Assembly: GCA_050740975.1 (NCBI GenBank)
Contig: JBOIEE010000230.1
Location: 1 to 8,290, forward strand
Reading direction: 5' to 3'
DNA from: JBOHHR01 sp050740975
GTDB lineage: Bacteria; Pseudomonadota; Gammaproteobacteria; JBOHHR01
DNA length: 8,290 bases
Part shown: one piece after another, positions 6,482-8,290 of the stretch
Layout of the letters: every line of letters begins with the position of its first letter
How positions within the stretch are numbered: position 1 is the first letter of the stretch
Translations under genes and position numbers: made by a program
Notes under the pieces: model-generated
Told to the model about the DNA's origin: nothing
Database searches by the model: none
What the model saw: the letters and a program-made list of their open reading frames with translations, nothing else

Positions 6482-7198
6482 CTACAGGCGATGAATCAGG
6501 GGCCGTTCCTCAAGGCGAAGTTGGGCCACCCTGACGAGGAGTGCTGCAAGCGTATCCTCGGCTGCGAGCAATGTCGTGCCGCGAAGGGCGACCCAGCGTC
6601 CGCGATGCGAAGCAGCGTGCTCCACAAGCCAACGCATCTCCGACGCTTTGGTCGACTCTTGCCGTGCGACTGGCTGCACAGATGGGGCTAACAGAAGCCG
6701 GCCCAGATTCACGAGAGATCCGCTCGGTTCCTCGGTCGACATTGCGACGGCCAGCAGAGTTCGTGCGGCGGTCACATCGCCACTTGCCAATGCCGCTTGG
6801 ATGATTGCCGAGTAAGGTAGCCTAAGCTCGGTTGCACTTTGTACCTGTTCGCTTGCAACCGATTCGCCGACTTGTTTGCTCTGGCTGAGACCCGACGTCG
6901 CGCCGCTCAACGGTTCGGAGCTTCGTTCGGGGACGTGCCTGAGAAGCGCTCCCCAAGAATACTTCCCCAAACTGGAAGCATTTGGGGGCACTCCGCGGGC
7001 AACTGCCGGGTTCGGGCGTAAACGCACCGACCGCGGGGCGAGACTGTCGAATCCCGTCCCCTCGTCGCTAAGCCAGCGCCCAAGAGAAGATCCGCCTCGG
7101 AGGCGAGCCTCATCGTCCCAAGCCCTAGCCACCACGTAGTCGGGGAGCGGCGCGTTGGCGCTCGGCCGGCCGAGTGTCGTTTGATCCAGTCCGAGCAT
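6482..7198 (-). CDS. uncharacterised protein with DUF5678-like C-terminal segment
   Basis: The 238-aa protein is not recognised as a whole. Residues 1-125 are polar and rich in Arg, Ser, Pro and Gly, with little predicted structure. Residues about 128-155 (SAIIQAALASGDVTAARTLL) look like a helical hairpin. Residues about 197-224 (SHRGRWVALRGTTLLAAEDT and the following helix) follow the pattern of DUF5678 segments, a short strand-strand-helix unit with G-x-W-V-A-L. The ATG at 7198 lies six bases after the stop of the preceding gene, and the ribosome binding site GAGGGAG overlaps that stop, so translation is very likely coupled. The following retropepsin-like gene starts 14 bases after this one ends. 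No signal peptide. It could be a linker or substrate-presenting partner of the protease; this is inference from gene order. Confidence 0.7.
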   Translation of the reverse strand: MLGLDQTTLGRPSANAPLPDYVVARAWDDEARLRGGSSLGRWLSDEGTGFDSLAPRSVRLRPNPAVARGVPPNASSLGKYSWGALLRHVPERSSEPLSGATSGLSQSKQVGESVASEQVQSATELRLPYSAIIQAALASGDVTAARTLLAVAMSTEEPSGSLVNLGRLLLAPSVQPVARQESTKASEMRWLVEHAASHRGRWVALRGTTLLAAEDTLAALLVRVAQLRLEERPLIHRL

Positions 7199-7204
7199 GC
7201 TCCC

Positions 7205-7876
7205 TCACCCGTATGCAATAGCTAGCCCGAACCGGCTGGCCACGGCCGACGCGTGATCCGATGCAATTTCACGCATCCGCTCCGGCGTTATCGCCGCAGG
7301 CTCCCAAATGCTGAACACGCGGAAAAACAAGCCGTCGGCCACTGCGGATGAAGCGTCCAACGTCACTGAGAGTGACACACGGCCGTCCTCCTGTCCGAAG
7401 TAGAAGACACAACCCGCTCCCGCGGCCGGTCCGAGCCCGCCAGGCGCTTTCCTAACGAACGACGCCAGGAACGGCTGCGCCCGCTGGCCCTCAAGCTCAC
7501 CGTGCAAACCCAGCGACAGTGTGTGTGCTTGAAGCGCCGACTGTGGCCGATACTCGCTCAACGCTCCAAGAAGAGCTGAAACTGCCGCCGACGCCGTGAT
7601 TGCGTCAAGGCTCGGCAGCTCGAACGATTGAATCTCCACTTGATCAATTCTCAGCCTGACGGTGAGCCGAAAAGCCAATAGGTGAAAAAGCAATTTAGTG
7701 TCCGTGGCACCGTTTCCCTGCTCCCACCGGAGGTCAGTTGTGCGGAAACCGTACGGCGCCAGTGCGCCGTGCAGGGCTGAAAAGAGTTCCGGGGCATTCG
7801 ACCACAGATCGAAGAGTGGCCGCTCGAACGTACTGACGAGTAGCAACTCGGCCTGCTTTACCCTCAAGGTTGTCAT
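7205..7876 (-). CDS. uncharacterised protein, first gene of the retropepsin-like cassette
   Basis: The 223-aa soluble protein is not assigned to a family. It opens with KQAELLLVSTFERPLFDLW, a strand-helix unit, then a helix NAPELFSALHGAL. Alternating strands follow through about residue 88 (LAFRLTVRLRIDQVEIQSFELP), a helix (ASAAVSALLGAL), and a second half with strands AHTLSLGLHGEL, GCVFYFGQEDG, GRVSLSVTLD and GLFFRVFSIW. A C-terminal helix ends in SRFGLAIAYG. This layout of two similar alpha-beta halves loosely recalls TIGR04255-type proteins, but the similarity is too weak to claim. No signal peptide, membrane segment or obvious catalytic motif is visible. The ATG at 7876 has a ribosome binding site TGAGG five bases upstream. 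It leads the cassette; the next gene begins six bases after its stop. Confidence 0.75.
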   Translation of the reverse strand: MTTLRVKQAELLLVSTFERPLFDLWSNAPELFSALHGALAPYGFRTTDLRWEQGNGATDTKLLFHLLAFRLTVRLRIDQVEIQSFELPSLDAITASAAVSALLGALSEYRPQSALQAHTLSLGLHGELEGQRAQPFLASFVRKAPGGLGPAAGAGCVFYFGQEDGRVSLSVTLDASSAVADGLFFRVFSIWEPAAITPERMREIASDHASAVASRFGLAIAYG

Positions 7877-8099
7877 AGGCGCCTCAGCTCAGTGTACCAG
7901 GGCTACACGCCACTATCTGTATTGACGTTCCGGAAGTCTGCGCCCGCCGCTACCTGGATGTCCTCGGGAGGGGGTATGGGTATAGAAAGAATAAACGCCC
8001 TTTTTTGTCGAAAGGAACAGTACTGATAGACCTGGGAATTGTCAATCACGTGAGTCTCGGTCCAGAATCGGGGAATTTTCGGGCCATCCATCGGCCAGC
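7877..8099. other. leader region of the three-gene cassette, no confident gene
   Basis: This stretch should hold the promoter of the cassette, but no convincing pair of -35 and -10 boxes was found on the minus strand. A minus-strand frame of 62 codons (7903-8091) is uninterrupted and ends 26 bases before the next gene. It has no ribosome binding site, its composition is irregular (a run of prolines, IPIPPPED), and its product is not recognised. It may be a chance frame or a small leader gene, and is not called as a gene here. Confidence 0.4.
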
Positions 8100-8168
8100 C
8101 GAGTTCAGGGTCAGAGTAAAAACTGCTCGAGATCGGGGTTCGAGTTCGGGGCCAGAGTAAAAACTGCT
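8100..8168. repeat. two-copy 28-bp direct repeat, REP-like
   Basis: Two copies of a 28-base unit lie at 8100-8127 and 8141-8168, with 26 of 28 bases identical and a 41-base period. The shared core is CAGAGTAAAAACTGCT; the differences are one A/G and one T/C change just before it. The 13-base spacer is CGAGATCGGGGTT. The core resembles the GGGTCAGAGTAAAAA-type sequences I recall as abundant in gammaproteobacterial genomes around REP elements and REP-associated transposases, an association from memory and not tested here. With only two copies and unequal context it does not look like a CRISPR array. Confidence 0.7.
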
Positions 8169-8290
8169 TATATGTGATAGTCTAACGGATCTTCCTTCTC
8201 AGCAATCGGCGAGAAATTGGCATAACGCATTGAGCGGTATGGAATACTTGAGATAGAGGCGGATAGGCGTTACTGCCTACAAAGCTCTCG
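8168..8290. other. right-edge region without a confident gene
   Basis: Beyond the second repeat no clear gene is visible. A 20-codon minus-strand frame (8168-8230, MRYANFSPIAEKEDPLDYHI) ends exactly at the repeat, with its TAA formed partly by the repeat's last base. An overlapping minus-strand frame stays open from the window edge down to a TAG near 8183, so the tail of a gene or a degraded mobile element from beyond the window cannot be excluded. A small inverted repeat TAGGC/GCCTA lies at 8264-8279. Confidence 0.35.

Noticed and set aside
6907..7218. Minus-strand frame of 103 codons
   Set aside because: It is an alternate frame over the DUF5678-like gene, which has the better ribosome binding site and tight spacing to both neighbours.
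7903..8091. Small minus-strand gene of 62 codons
   Set aside because: No ribosome binding site, no recognisable product, and irregular composition; kept only as a note in the leader region.
8100..8168. CRISPR array
   Set aside because: Only two units with a 13-base spacer, and no cas genes nearby.

Overview
The window looks like chromosomal DNA from a moderately GC-rich proteobacterium, most likely a gammaproteobacterium. The grounds are a Kup potassium transporter of ordinary proteobacterial type, urease accessory proteins UreE/F/G with typical motifs, and REP-like repeats near the right edge that resemble those scattered through many gammaproteobacterial genomes. The species cannot be named from the sequence. 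Every confidently called gene is on the minus strand, so the biological reading order runs from right to left.

Right edge to about 5,900: an accessory block. It starts with a non-coding stretch holding two near-identical 28-bp repeats (8100-8168). Next comes a tight three-gene cassette: an unrecognised 223-aa protein (7205-7876), a 238-aa protein with a DUF5678-like C-terminal segment (6482-7198), and a small protein with a retropepsin-type DTGA motif (6030-6467). It is followed by a two-gene MntA/HepT (nucleotidyltransferase/HEPN) toxin-antitoxin pair (5492-5905 and 5073-5495) whose reading frames overlap by four bases. A plausible sigma70 promoter lies in front of the pair.

About 5,010 to 3,172: ureE, ureF and ureG, the nickel-delivery part of a urease operon, with ureE and ureF overlapping by 8 bases. 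A good sigma70-like promoter (4982-5010) lies just before ureE. No ureABC structural genes and no ureD are present in the window: the position where a urease subunit gene is often found is taken by the toxin-antitoxin pair. The three proteins can only work if the rest of the urease system is elsewhere in the genome.

About 3,107 to 219: a 309-aa exported protein of unknown function (clear signal peptide and strong ribosome binding site), then kup, a full-length potassium/proton symporter. At the left edge a 15-bp stem-loop (144-178) separates kup from the tail of an unidentified plus-strand reading frame (2-139) that is cut by the window boundary.

The part most likely to hold something undescribed is the retropepsin/DUF5678-like/unknown trio beside the MntA-HepT pair. 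The gene predictions there are good, but any joint function is inference.
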